Of a stretch of DNA of 64,000 nt, positions 12,404-24,947 are shown in pieces. The first letter of the stretch is position 1, and the number at the start of each line of letters is the position of its first letter. Both the position numbers and the translations under genes were made by a program. This stretch comes from Rostrohypoxylon terebratum. Lineage: Eukaryota > Ascomycota > Sordariomycetes > Xylariales > Hypoxylaceae. The stretch lies in contig MU385868.1 of NCBI GenBank assembly GCA_022497145.1, positions 434,001-498,000 of the forward strand. The letters are read 5' to 3'. Under the pieces are notes generated by a model that was not told the origin of the DNA, ran no database searches, and saw nothing but the letters and a program-made list of their open reading frames with translations.

Positions 12404-14059
12404 CGTCGCTAGCCGCTAGCCGCTAGTTTGTAGACTGTAGTTCTAGTAGTGGTGGGTTGGTAAGCTTAAACTGTTAAAAGTTTAGTAAATTCCAGGATCG
12501 AGTAGATATAGATAATAATTGGACGAGTCAAACAAAGTTCCAAAATAAATAATAATAATAATAATAATAGAACCCTATGGATTTCACTAGGAAATGGCGA
12601 TGTCAAACTGCGAACCTTAGATATCAAGTAGTTGAGTGCGAATAGACAAGGAGGGTAATACCTACTAGTATTAGTACCGGTAATAGATGAATAAATGGGG
12701 TTGAATGCTACTAGGTAAGCAGTAGGTACGATATATTAGGTATGTATAATACCTATGGATGGCGGGGTATGAGTGATAATAAAGTAGGTACTAAGTACTA
12801 GGTACTAGGTAGGTGAATATGGATGTATTCCGTACCGACACCTGAGTTTTGTCGGTGGGGTAATCACACTGCCCTGATACTATAACTTCCTATTAGTATG
12901 CCCAGTGTGGTTCGTCAGAAAACAAGGTGCACATGCGGTGGAGTTCAGGTAGTCCAGGTAGTTCAGGTAGCGATACACCCGAATACTAAGTTTGTACTAG
13001 TAGCACCGCATAACCTGAAACGCCTAGTATCTTCTCCCTCCCGCAGCTATGTATACTTCAGTCGAACGTGCCTAGGACCCTGGGACCTAGGACTTAGGTA
13101 CCTCATATAGTCATATAATACTTACCTTCTGACTACCTAATAAGAAGTCGGCAACTAATCGGAGAACTCCCAATTGAAGGAATATTTCCCGACTACCTAT
13201 TAACGTCGTAATACCTATAATATATATCCTCTCGAGTCTCTTATTGACCTCGCCTATTATTATGTATCTCCTGTGCGTTGTTATTCGCGCTTACCTCATG
13301 ACACCTGTTCCGGATTGTTCTATAATATGGCCAAGGTTCATGCGATCTCACCTGATACTTATCAGATATCTTGACAACTACCTTTTACTTGATAGGCAGC
13401 ATCTGGCGGAGGAATATGCCGTGGTAGCCTGTGATAGCTTGTGATAGCGATAGCTTGTGATAGCGATAGCTTGTGATAGCGATAGCTTGAGTTATTTTGT
13501 CGAATCTGGTATTCCTGCGTTATTTTAGACGTTAGCCTGCAATGGCTCTACGGTGAAGCGTCCTTTTCCTGGTGGTTTTTTTTCGTCAGGAGGGTGTGTT
13601 GGCGGCGGTGATCGAGGCGATCAGGATGCTTCGTAGGATGCTTAAATCTTTAATAACACTAGACGACGATCTGGCTGGGCGATGACGTTATCAAGTTATC
13701 GTGCTTCGCAGTACAGGTATGGGCTCATGTGGCAGTATCTTGCGAGTTCCGAGTTTGGATATGGATTATACCCGGCAGGATACATAGGCGAATTTGTATG
13801 TATGGTATACACACAATCCAGCCACAGTACCAGGCATAACACGCATATTTCTCATCGCATGCACGAAAATAACACAATAGAAGCGATATGAATGAACTTG
13901 ATTAGCGTAGACTGACCGCCGTCCCGCCGTCTACTCCGCCCCCAAACTCCAATGCCAGTACCCGTCATAAATTGGTTTTAACCAATAAGTAAGGATTAAT
14001 TTCGTCATTCCCTTCCAATCGTTTTCATGTATATACACAGCCTAACCCTATCACGTAAC
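12404..14059. other. Intergenic region rich in short repeats
   Basis: This lies between the promoter of the epimerase gene and the 3' end of RIF1. It contains an AAT microsatellite (about 12548-12568), several TAGGTA/TACCTA clusters (12660-12815, 13070-13210) and a 16-bp tandem repeat at 13430-13487. Short open frames here look random. Confidence 0.6.
13430..13487. repeat. Tandem repeat, 16-bp unit
   Basis: Three exact copies of TGTGATAGCGATAGCT (13440-13487) follow a partial copy (13430-13439). The unit itself contains the duplicated core GATAGC. Confidence 0.9.
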
Positions 14060-17000
14060 CTAGTGTCGGCCTCGGCTTTCTGCTTGGTACAATTCCTTCT
14101 TGATATCGAAGAACATGTCCTCGATCTTGTTAACCTCGTCACGGGTCAACGTTGCCGTGCGCAGGCTTTCGAGGCCACCCTTTAGGGCATCCATGATCCT
14201 TTCCGCCTGAGATTTTTCAACTATTGGTTCTTCGGTGTGAAGATGCTCGGCCATCATCGGACCCGCTGCCATTCCTGCTCTCCCCCCTATTGTTTCGTTG
14301 ACCTCTGCGTGGCTCGCCATGTTGGCGTCTGCGTCGACTATCATATCCTCCTCCGTTGCTTCGGCAGGAGCAGGTTCAATTTCTGATTGCTGTGATGCCT
14401 CGGTGATGATCTGCAGATTGACTGCTTCCGTATCAGACTCGCGTTCAGATTCTCGTTCTTCGAGGCTATCGTTTAAGCCTGCAGGTGAGGAGTCTTGCTG
14501 ATTTTGCTGCATAGGTCTTGTAGCCGGAGGTTCTTGCACTTCGCTAAAAGACATATCGGTGTCTAACTCTCCACTCCCTTCCACTGCTACAATAATCTTA
14601 TTTTCAATTGTAGCATCAATTTCGGAGAGCTGGCTATTAGGTACTGATGCCGCGCTTGTCTCTCCTTCGAATTCGTCCCCGGCAACCACGTCAGCCTCGG
14701 AATTTTTGCGATGCTTCCGCTTCTTGTGACTAGCGCTCGGTTCTTGGTTTTTCTCTGCTTGTCGCTTTCTTTTCCTCCTTGATCTCTTACTTGAAGATCG
14801 CGGGGTCTCAGCCTCTGCGGATGACGTCGGGACGGCTGATGATGATTGGCTGTCTTCCTCCTTCTTAGATTGACTTCGAGTTTTCCTTGATCCCGTCTCA
14901 ACTGCAACGTTTTCCGCATCTAGCTTGTCCGACTTTCGTTTGACTGGAGAGCCTTGCTTGTTCATGGGCTGAGGTTTGCACTTCTTAGAATCGAGTTCAA
15001 CCACTAGACGTGCAAAGCTTCGCTCTTCTCCATCACTAAGTTCGAAAGAGCGGTCTTTAGCCTGAGACGATGATGTGCTGGCTCTCTCGGCCTGGTTCCT
15101 TGCCACAGCGTTGCTACGAAGGGTGCGTGGCGTCCGGGAAACTGGACTGGTGGGAGCATCCACAAATAGTTCTTGGTCAGATGATCGGGGGGGTGATTCA
15201 GGTACCTTGCCCATTGAACGTGTTCTTCGTGGCGTCGAATGCTCGATATCATTTTTGCCAAGCACAGCATCCTGCGTGGAGTCAGTTGTCTCTTGCAGAA
15301 TGGGACCTGAACTAGGCTTGGCCTTCGGTGTCCCTTGTTCGTCTTGGTCGGAATCCCCCATTATCTCATCTTGGTCAATCTCCATATATCCCTGTTCCAC
15401 AGGAGCTTCTATCGCCAATGTCGGTTGTCGTTTCGGCACCGGAGATCCAGAAACCGGCGAGGACGATACGGGAAAATCTATAAACATGTCACTACTCCTA
15501 GGCTGCGGTCTCATCTCCTCAAGTAGATTCCGCCGGGGCTCCGGTGGCGATGACGGGACATCATCGGTCATCTCGTGGTCATCGATCATATGAGCTTGAC
15601 CACGTCGTGGCGTCGGCGTCGAAGACACGTAATCTTCAAGTTGGCGGCTGCGCTCGGGGGTGGCGACTCGCGTCTCTCGGAGTTTTATTTGTTCCTGGTG
15701 TTCGACTGCGGAACGGTGCGGCTTTCGTTTCTCCGTGCTAGATCGGATATGAGGGAACATGGCAGCGTTCTCGCGCTGTCGCTCGCGGACTTCTTTTTGG
15801 CGATCCGTCAAGACTCGAGACTCTACCGCATCTTGGCTGGGCGAAGATGATACAATCGGCGCGAATTGAATCTGAGAATCATTATGTCGCAGCCTGGGAG
15901 TTGTCCCCTGACGAGCTGATCTTGGTCGAGAAGTATTAGGAGTAATGTCGGGTCGGCGTCCGTCGAGAAGCGAAAGCCGCACAGACCCCGGGGTGGTAGA
16001 TCGTCCTGAGGCTGGCCGTCCTGTCTGGGTTATTTGGTGAATGCTCTCGGTATCTAGGGGTGCGTTTGATGTATCCAGGTCATCCTGAGATTCAACAAAA
16101 GACAGCTCTTGCCCAGCGGATCCGTTGGTCGAAAGATCTAAGCCAGGAAGCACAATATCGACGTAAGAATGGATGGAAATGAGCACTCCTTGAAGCTTTT
16201 CCGGATATTTTATCTCTTCGGCCTGTTCGAATGTGCGATTCCACATAGAGGAGACCGAGTTCACGATATCCTTGTGCTTGCTTAAGAATGCAGCGCACAG
16301 CAATTCCTCGATGGCATCGAGCTGCCAGTTTTCTGACGAGCCGGTGTCTGAAAGCGAGCTGCAGACCCGCCCCCACAAAGCTTTGACCTATAGATTGTTA
16401 GATTGCGCTGCTGAAGGATATAGATATGAGCTTGGGAGGCACTTACAGCTCCGTACACCTTTGAGGACTGTCTGCTGCTGTATTGGGCATTCGCGTCTTG
16501 GATCCAAAGGCTAATGCTATGTTGGAGTTGTAGCAGCGATTTCAAGGCGAGTGAGGGATTACACCGAGTTAAGAAGCCAGTGACCTCTGTAAGAACAGCT
16601 GCCGTGATCTCATTTCCGTCAGACTGTACGAAGTGAATATATGCGAGTCCGAGGAGATGGTTCGTGAATCGGTAAAAAGTATCGAAAGGGTCGAAAGTAG
16701 ACCGTGGCCCGGCAATTGAAGTCCCCCAAAGGCGTCGTTTGGCAGCGTCAAGAGCTTGCCGATCTCGAGGATGCTTCGCCGTGGCTACCAAATCTATACA
16801 AGCCTTCAAAATATTATGCGGCATCGCGTCTTCGCGTGGTGAGATGAACTCCCAGAGGCTCTTAGCCAATGGTTCCACTACAACGATAGCGCAGCCTGCT
16901 TCTCCTGCCTCAGAAGTGACCCGGGCGACCAGTGATTGGAAAAGGGAGTGCCACTGTTCCCAAGGTAGATGGGGCGTGGATTTAATACCCCTCTCAAGAT

Positions 17001-19527
17001 GCTTGACAATCTCACGGTATTCTTGGCCGATTGTTATGGGTTGGCTGCTCGATGCAGCGGTCTGGTAACTGGATTGACTGCTTTCTAGAGACAGAGACAG
17101 AATATCGGATATGAAGACCCATGGCCCATAAGAACAAGGGACATCTACCGGCAATGTCTGCATCAATTCGCGCGCTAGGTCGACTTTCCCGTGGGAGGAT
17201 GATCGAGAGATTATAAATGGATCGAAAACGACCCTGAGTAGATTCAACAACCCATCATTGTCTGGGATTCCGGGAGGCAGGGTAGAGAGCATAGGGAATA
17301 AATGATGGAGAGGCGTCCGAGCAAGGCCGTTAACCTTGCCCGAGCGGTTCGAAGGTGTAGCGACTAGTTTAAACGAGCTCCCGTCCTGCAATGAGAGTCT
17401 CTTCTCCGTGAAAGGCAAGAGGCCTAGTGACTCGGTCATCGTCGAGACGTATGTCTGTGTCGCGTCTAAGAATCTTTGCTGGGATTCCGGTCTGGCACCT
17501 GGCTGATCAAGTCCTCTAGACCATATCAGAATTAATGTGTTGAAAGACTGTGCCATAAAGGTGACCGTTTCGGAGGATACCTTTACCTCCTTGGATGCGG
17601 CGGTCGCCACGGCACTGACGAGAGCTCGCCAAAGCTGGTAGGAAGGCGATTCGGGATTCGCAAGATCCAGGAACGTGTCTTCTAAGATAGGTCCTACGAC
17701 TGCAAATACTCTTTGTACGTTCCGTCTGACCCATTTCGGATCCAATACCGGTAACTCGGCGGGTTTGATTAGAGTGCTATCAGCGACTCGATCTTCTTTC
17801 CATAGCCGGGGCGACGACGAATTAAATAGGCTAGTTAATATGAAGATAGATTGGGTTAAGCTCTCAGGGAGGTTAGGAGCAGCTTTGTCCACGGACTCGC
17901 CATCTGCTTTAAGAGGAGCTAGCTGTAGGATTAAAGGTCGAACGCACGCGTCCCAATACGTCTCGACACGCGCGGTGCTTAAGTTCGGACCGAAAGCGTA
18001 GTAGTAGAGATTACAGATGCCACCTATGACCACCTTCCTCTTCCTTATTTCATCAGCCTGCTTGCCCACGCCTTTCCTCCTCAGCTGGCTGAGGAAAGGT
18101 TGGCAGATAGTTGCAATACTCTTGGAAAATGATGACTCGTTGAAATGTAGACAGTACACTAGGCGGTTCCACGCATAATTGGCCTCGAGCTTAGTATGGA
18201 AATCCCCGCTATTGAAACAACGTTGGATGATCTCGAGAAATGGCGCAAAAAACTCCCACCTGTCGACTGGACATCTGAGGAGAAGGATGATAACACTCCA
18301 GACTTGAGGGACAGAGGCGGATTCAGTCTTGTCCTTCGTCATACTCATTAATCGCGAGATGTAATATTCGATATACTGCGTCTCCTCGACGCGCAATTGC
18401 AGTATTTCCATCACTCTTCTAGATAGTTGCCTTTCTTTCCCTACCGAGAAACTAGCCTCTAGACCTAGCGCGATGGCAGAGGCGCGGATCTCCTTCAGGC
18501 TACTAAGCATGTCGGTGAACAAATCTAGAAGCCAATCGGAATGCGTGACCATGTGGGATTTTGCCTGCTTGACCAATCTTCGATATATGCAGATGCGAGA
18601 CATGATGATGCTCTTGCCTTTGATATGCTCTTCAATTTTGTGTAGAGTAGTCACAAGTCGACCGACCCGGTCCGCCGTTATAACTTTTCCTGTAAAATCT
18701 TGGGAGGCCACGACTTGCATCAGATGCCTAGTTACGTCCTTGGGTATAGCCGGGTCGCCGAAAGATTTGATGCAGTGTTCGATGATAAAGATGCCGAAGT
18801 CGGATGATAACGTCGAGGAGATGGCAGGAAAATGGAAAAAGGTGCAGAGAAGAGTCAAGGCGTGGTTTATCATAGACGAATCGATGGTTCCGTCCGGATT
18901 CTTTGTAGTAACGTCTCGTTGGATGAACTGCATGAACAAGCTCATCTTATCATGAAGGGCGACCCGGTCGGGCAAATTGTTCGACGCCTTCAGCGCCCGC
19001 GCCAGCATTGTATACGCATCGATCTTGGAGTCCCGGTCCGCGCCGGCTAGCTGCTTTATGGTAGAATCTAACATGGTGACTATATTGATCTGGCCGGCTA
19101 CCTCATCGCCGAAGGCTAAGAGAGCCAATGGGTTGGGTGAGATGGGGTCGGTTTGTTTGAGGATAGATTTGACAGGTTTGGCAGAATTTCCTGATGAAAG
19201 GGCAGACGCAGGAGTGGTCTGCTTTCGGACATTCTCCTTGTCGGCATAGGTTGCATAGGTTGCATAGGTTGGTGCTTCGCGATACTCGGCTTGCGCCAAG
19301 AACCCGACTTTCTTCGTCGACTTTCGAGAACTCGCGTTGGAGGTGTCGGTGGTATGTACGGAGCAACTTGGGGGCGTGTGTAGGTTGAACCTGGTATCGA
19401 CAGGCTGGCTTGAGAGGCCTGGTTTCGATGACGAGGAAGCGTCTTGCTTCCTCTCTCGCGGTGGCGTCGGCGGTCTCGTAGGTAAAGATTCCAAAATCGT
19501 TGGAACCGATGCTACTTGCGATACCAT
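14060..19527 (-). CDS. rif1: Telomere length/replication timing regulator RIF1
   Basis: Exons 19527-16447 and 16387-14060 (one 59-bp intron) encode about 1802 residues. Residues about 150-950 form the alpha-helical Rif1 N-terminal repeat domain (for example IDAYTMLARALKASNNLP and VTRHLMQVVASQDF). The C-terminal half is low-complexity and charged, with Ser/Thr-Pro sites, basic clusters such as KRSRRKRKRQAEK, and a helical end. Near the N-terminus are a KVGF (residues 73-76, RVxF type) and a SILK (121-124) motif, the known docking signals for protein phosphatase 1, and a KEN tripeptide (97-99). Known homologues recruit PP1 to control origin firing and telomere length. The first ATG in frame (19527) is used; the open frame extends a little upstream without an ATG. 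Confidence 0.9.
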
Positions 19528-21841
19528 GGCTGCTTCAGCCCACAACACTTACCACAAGTAGAATTATCCAGGAACCCGGATATTGCGTTGTACGGATGAG
19601 CAACCATTAATTAATCCCAATTGCGAACCGTAGATCACTAAAACTCGATGGAGGGTTTAGGGGGGGAGAAGAAGTGGAAGAAGAATAAAAGCACGATAGA
19701 TCGAATAGGTTATTGGCAAGTAGACAATTGAGGTTTAACTAAGACATCGACCCCCTTGATTAAGGCAAGTAGGTACCTATTGTTGTACTTAGGTAGATAT
19801 TAGTAGTATGTAGGTAGGATAATTGATAGTAGGATTACCTAGGAGTCTAGGACCTATCAAAAAAAAGAGTACCTTAGCAACATTGAATACCTAATAGGTA
19901 ACGCTTAAAACGCGACGCGAATACTTTTTTTTTTCCCGTACCCGCCAAATTAACGCGAGAAGCTCGGACCGCCACTTTAAGCCTACTTAGTACTATGTAT
20001 GTACTACCTATGTACCTCTTGCTACTTTTTTTAGTACAAAATACTTAGGTAAGTACTGCCTTGTACGAAATAGGCTAGTACGAAATATAAGTACGTACCT
20101 AATTGATTGAAGTAGGCAGTACGTACCTAGTAGTAGCGGTACGTACTTAGCCCCGCACCATTAGGTAACGCTTTCCTCTCTCCAACAAGTCCAACCTCTT
20201 GTAAATTATGACTGCTTTACGAAGGTTGCGACCAAAAGTCATGCACATGCTACAAGTGGCTAAAAGTGGGTACTACCGTATGAATATGGAAAGTTATGTA
20301 CTGTGGGGTTATTTGTTTCAGTGGCTCGATCACCTAAACTAGCCAAGTATCCACTAAATCCTAGCGACTCTATCCACTAGATTATAGTGAGTAAAACGCT
20401 GAAAGGCTTAACCGTAAAAATTAATACAATGTTCTTCAGTTGGTTACGTAAGCGCGCACGGGCCAGATAAGGTCTAGCTGATGTGCAAGACTTTTGGCCG
20501 CGACCTTCGTATATTGTGCTGCGAATGTTATGTATATTAGTAAGTACACATGTACCTATTTCTTAAGCACTTGACAATTAGCCTGTTCGAATCCGAATTT
20601 AACGAGTTCGGGTACTAGATTAGTGAAACAAAAGGAAGGCACCGATGGGCTTAATACTATTAGGTAGTAGTCGAATTTACCTACCTGCCTATTAAAAGTT
20701 TTAAACTTTTTTTAACTTCACACTTAATATGATTTGTACTCGTTTACCCGTGTTTTGCTGTAAATAACATACTAAGTATACTTAAACATGTATGTGTGTG
20801 TGTACTTAGGTATAATACTTTAAGGTTTCAAGTTGCTTATAATACACGGGATATGACAGATTTAATGGTATTAAGGTATTAGTAATAGTTACCAAAGAGG
20901 TTGTCACTACTTAAGACTTAAGTATTATGTAGATTCTCGGTATCCCTGCTGCGTCACTCTGATTTATCACTATACTTTATGTAAGTAGGACCTAGGACCT
21001 AGGACCTAGCAGCCTAGGTACTCAAGTCTTAAGTGGTTTCAAGGTTGGTACTCCATTAGGTACTAGTGTTAAATTCCTTTACTACATAATATGTATAATT
21101 CTTTTTAGCAAATCGCCATTTCAACATTTAGTACGCTCATTAAGAAGCGCATCATCCGATCTTTTAACAACTTGGAACAAACTCACCTGTGTCACGCCCT
21201 TTGAGGATCATTTCTCTATCCTCCGCGACAGGGTGACACTGCTTCTGACTTCCGGTCTGTCGTGTCTTCTCGCGGGTGGAGTGAATCGAGAGCGGATGCC
21301 GAGTTGAATATATCCATCCCTTAATAGTATTACTACTTAGTATGTCCGATCCCTTCATTATCAACTGTCTCTCCGTGAAATCCCATTTCCCTGCCCATCC
21401 ATACATGTTATTTGTACCGTTCTGCTTTCTATCTACTATATAGCCGTTTCTAAAAGTCTGTCCGATCTGCCAGTACAACTACAACCTGTAACCGCAGTCC
21501 TTATTGAGCAACTTGTTACTCGTTAACACGATTTGTATCTGGGATTTCGGGATGCAACCCCGCTCCATATTTGCATGCTCTCATTTTAACATCACAAAGG
21601 CTTATAACTCGCCCGTGATATGTCACGAGCGTTGAGCAAGCTACCCTCAGTAATTCCCCAGGTCCACTCCCCTTTAAGATCACGATAACACAATGAAATA
21701 CCTCTGCGTGCCATATATATCGATCTCTCACTCATGATGAACCTACAGGCCTCTAGATTCCGGTCAGGGACATTCTGGCGGATTTTCTCGATATCGCGTA
21801 ACCGGCAGGTTGGATCGGAAGAATCGTTGGTTCGTCCTCAG
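19528..21841. other. Divergent intergenic region between RIF1 and RIC8
   Basis: A 2.3-kb shared upstream region that is AT-rich, with many TAGGTA/TACCTA motifs (19765-20160, 20990-21010). A small TIR element lies at 20220-20509 and is listed separately. No coding gene is seen. An in-frame ATG at 21734 could extend RIC8, but a pyrimidine-AG directly before the ATG at 21842 makes the shorter start more likely. Confidence 0.6.
20220..20509. mobile_element. MITE-like non-autonomous DNA transposon (TA target site)
   Basis: The two ends are inverted repeats. The left end reads CGAAGGTTGCGACCAAAAGT and continues to a GCACAT. The reverse complement of the right end reads CGAAGGTCGCGGCCAAAAGT and also continues to GCACAT. 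That is about 29 bp with three mismatches. Both ends are flanked by TA (20218-20219 and 20510-20511), the target duplication of Tc1/mariner-type elements. The 290-bp body has no coding capacity. Two of the mismatches are C:G to T:A changes in the left copy. The family name is unknown. Confidence 0.8.
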
Positions 21842-23493
21842 ATGGCTCAACCTACTCAGCAAACCGCTGCCGCCGTGGTGCTAACAGGGCCCGGTCAGTC
21901 GGTAGAATCCTCTAGTAGGCGGTGTTGTGCTTATACGTTTCACAGAAAAACTGGCTAAGGTGACCAGTTTAATGGAAAAGTTGACCGAAGATTTGGTATC
22001 CATCAGCTTACTCCCTCATCGTGAGACACCTACGGTTCCTAAACTGCTCAACTCACGCTAAGCCATCATGATCTTAGAACGAGATTCGGCCTTGGAGGAG
22101 CTCAAGATATATAGCAGAGACCCTCGAGACGCCGACCCGATTTTTACGAAGGAAGTAAGTAGTCGGTCGACACGGCTTTAAAGTATGGATGCGTTTAGAG
22201 CTGATTTCTCTCAGGGTGTTGAAACACTCACTCGACATGCATTTAATAGTCCATCCAGCACTACATCTAGAAATGCCATGAGAATACTATGCAATGTATT
22301 ACTACTAAAGCAAGAAACCCGACAGGTGTTCGTTGATCTTGGTTATGAAGCTAAGGCATGCGAAAAGTTGATAAGCGATAACCGCGATGATGAGTTTCTG
22401 GCCTCTAGGATCATATTTCTATTGACATACGGAACGACTACGAAGTTGGTAGATCTTATCGACAAACACCATCTGGCAGATGCCATCAACAAGAACCTCG
22501 AACGGCACGCAACGTATCGATCAACAACAAGTTCAGCAACAGATCCCATGGTAGACACGGCTCTTGCGCAGACACTTAATCTCCTTTTCAATATATCTCA
22601 TTACTGTCCTAGCCGGGTCTCCGCGTTTACCCCCGCAATCCCTCATATCGTCACTGTCTTATGCAAAGGTTCTTTCTCAACCGAAAAACCACTGGACCCT
22701 CCGGTCAACTCACTGGTAAACGCCCTTCTCAACTTAGAAACCAGCTCCCAGGAGATCCAAAGCTCTCTTTATCCGCAGAACCATCCTGATGCTCTATCAA
22801 ATCATCTGGTCGACTTACTCGCCCGCTCAACACCCGTGTACAAGGACGAGGAACTGGACGGGTCGATTACGCCACTAATTAGTGTCATTTCCGCGATCCA
22901 CGAACATGCCCCCACTGATGTAAAGGGTTCAATACGGTCGCGGCTTTTACCGACGGAAGCAGATAGGTCACAGGTACTTGGACGGACGGACTCGCTGCCG
23001 TCTTGGCTTCTTAAGAATTCGACGAATCCCATAGCACCCCAGCTTCGTGAAACGATATCGAACTTATTATTTGACATGTCTGATAAAGATGCGTCGAAAT
23101 TCGTCGAAAATGTGGGCTACGGTTTTGCGTCTGGTTTCTTGTTCAATAGAAACTTTCCAATCCCCCAGAACGCGTCCGAAGCATTCAGCGGTACTAGAGA
23201 CGGCACCGACAGATTGGTAAATCCTATCACAGGCCAGTTTTTGGATGCTGAGGGACACCGCGAAGGTCCTGAGATGACGGAGGAGGAGAAAGAAAGGGAG
23301 GCGGAGAGGCTGTTCGTTCTATTTGAAAGGTATGTGACCGTATATGACATTGAACAGAGGACATCAGCATTACTAATTATTTGATAGGCTCAGAGTAAAC
23401 GGGGTGATATCAGCCGAGAATCCAGTACGGATAGCTGTTGAAGAGGGTCGGTTCGAGGAACTACCTGACGATTATGAGGAAGAACTAGATTAG
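21842..23493 (+). CDS. ric8: RIC8 (synembryn), G-alpha guanine nucleotide exchange factor and chaperone
   Basis: Exons 21842-21893, 21946-22020, 22078-22154, 22215-23329 and 23388-23493 join to 474 residues, the usual fungal RIC8 length. The N-terminal exons read MAQPTQQT..., then EKLAKVTSLMEKLTEDL and LKIYSRDPRDADPIFTKEG, ahead of an armadillo-like helical body (TSRNAMRILCNVLLL, TLNLLFNISHYCP). The C-terminus has NPITGQFLD and an acidic EEEKEREAERLF region, ending in PVRIAVEEGRFEELPDD. RIC8 folds and activates heterotrimeric G-alpha subunits at the membrane and is present in filamentous fungi but not budding yeast. All four introns are GT-AG with frame kept. Confidence 0.95.
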
Positions 23494-24947
23494 ATGACGA
23501 ACTGCCGAGTATCTGATACTTGAAAGCGCTAGAAACATCAATCATTAGAACTGGATGTTGCTGTTAGCGAGATACCCGAATAAGCTGGGACGAGTACCTG
23601 ATTCTGTACTGATGGGATCCATATGAGGCGAATCGGCACATGTTCATGCCAGTTACGTAGATAGGTACCTAATCATATCTAATGGTCCCGGTGAAAGTTG
23701 ATGGCTCGGTAGCTTTATGAGGCAATGACGGGGATAGTAACTGAGACAGGTGCTTTCTGAGGTTATGAATATTTTAACATGTCTATTTACACGTGGCAAG
23801 TGGTAGTTCCTGTTTCCTTCTGATGCTCGTCTCTCGAAGTACTGGGTACAAACATGTTGCATGATACTACAAACATAGGAGTGACAACACCAATATCCCC
23901 GGCGTACCTGGTGCTTATGGTCCAATACTAGGTAGGAATCTAATACCCAGATCTTTAGCATCACGAAAAGTTTACACGGTGTCAGGTGCACGAAAATGTG
24001 CATACTATTCTAGAGAAGTGCAACTGCCCTCCAAATTCGTGTGTCCCATGTACTTGGTATATCATAATATGTATGTGAGTCTTACGTACAGCCCTTCAAG
24101 TACCTAAGTAGCTAGTTAACCCCTTTCTGGGGACGGACCTTCCATTTAAATTAGCGACAACGAGGTTCAATATACCATATGGCCCACTAATGTCCTTATA
24201 TTTCACGGCAGATACTTCACACCGTACCAACTGTTCATACAGCTGTTTGGATTTACTGATCTTTCCAGTCTCAATGGCAACCCCAGGCTGCATAAAACCC
24301 CGTTCACTTTTGTCACGATTCTCTCAACCCTCTTCTTTTCCTCACGCCTCATCATTCTTCGTTGCTCTGCTTTTTGCAAACCAACACGCAACTATCATCA
24401 CAACTCTTCCAATTTTCACCTCAAGTTCGCGCTACATCTCATTGCCCGCTTTCTTGATAATCAATTTGCAAAACATCACCGTTCTCACAGTCGCAGGTGC
24501 TTAATATCACCATCGACCTCACCATCGCCGTCATCACCATAAAATTTCCTGGTGCAACAAGGTAAGTTCCTTTATTTTTTTTTTTCCCTCGTAGTCAATT
24601 AGCATCACCTATGCGACGGTCATTTTCACATCCTGCGACCGTCTTGCGTGCATATCATTCCCTTTGAGCGCAGCCATATCTGTGATTTCTTGATATTGCA
24701 TCAAGTATTCCCTGGCGCATTCTCTTGTCATCCTATCTTCGCTGTGCCGTCATTCCCCCCCCCCTTCCCCTCTCATTATAAGATGCGACAATGTCGCGAC
24801 TTGAGATATTGCGTTCGCCTCCCTAAGTCGCTTCACCGTTTCCTTGAATCATGCCCCTCACCTCGTCGTGTTCTGTTTGCACCTTCATAAACACCCTGTC
24901 ATCTCATCCTTTCAGCTACATCAGCTAACCACGAGAGGCCGTACATC
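23494..24947. other. Intergenic region and leader of the chromodomain gene
   Basis: The left part is the RIC8 3' UTR and AT-rich sequence. From about 24200 the sequence becomes pyrimidine-rich with many TCACC/CATC repeats, as expected of a fungal promoter and 5' UTR. A probable leader intron at 24562-24915 is listed separately. Confidence 0.55.
24562..24915 (+). other. Probable 5' UTR intron of the chromodomain gene
   Basis: A consensus donor (GGTAAGTTCC) at 24562 and an acceptor (CCTTTCAG) ending at 24915, 32 bases before the ATG, fit a 354-bp leader intron. It carries a T/C-rich interior. There is no transcript evidence in hand. Confidence 0.5.

Noticed and set aside
13430..13487. Tandem repeat considered as a CRISPR-like array
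   Set aside because: The units are contiguous with no spacers, and the genome is fungal.
21734..21841. Upstream in-frame ATG extending RIC8 by 36 residues
   Set aside because: The family starts close to MAQPTQQT, and the extra residues have no RIC8 similarity that I can see.
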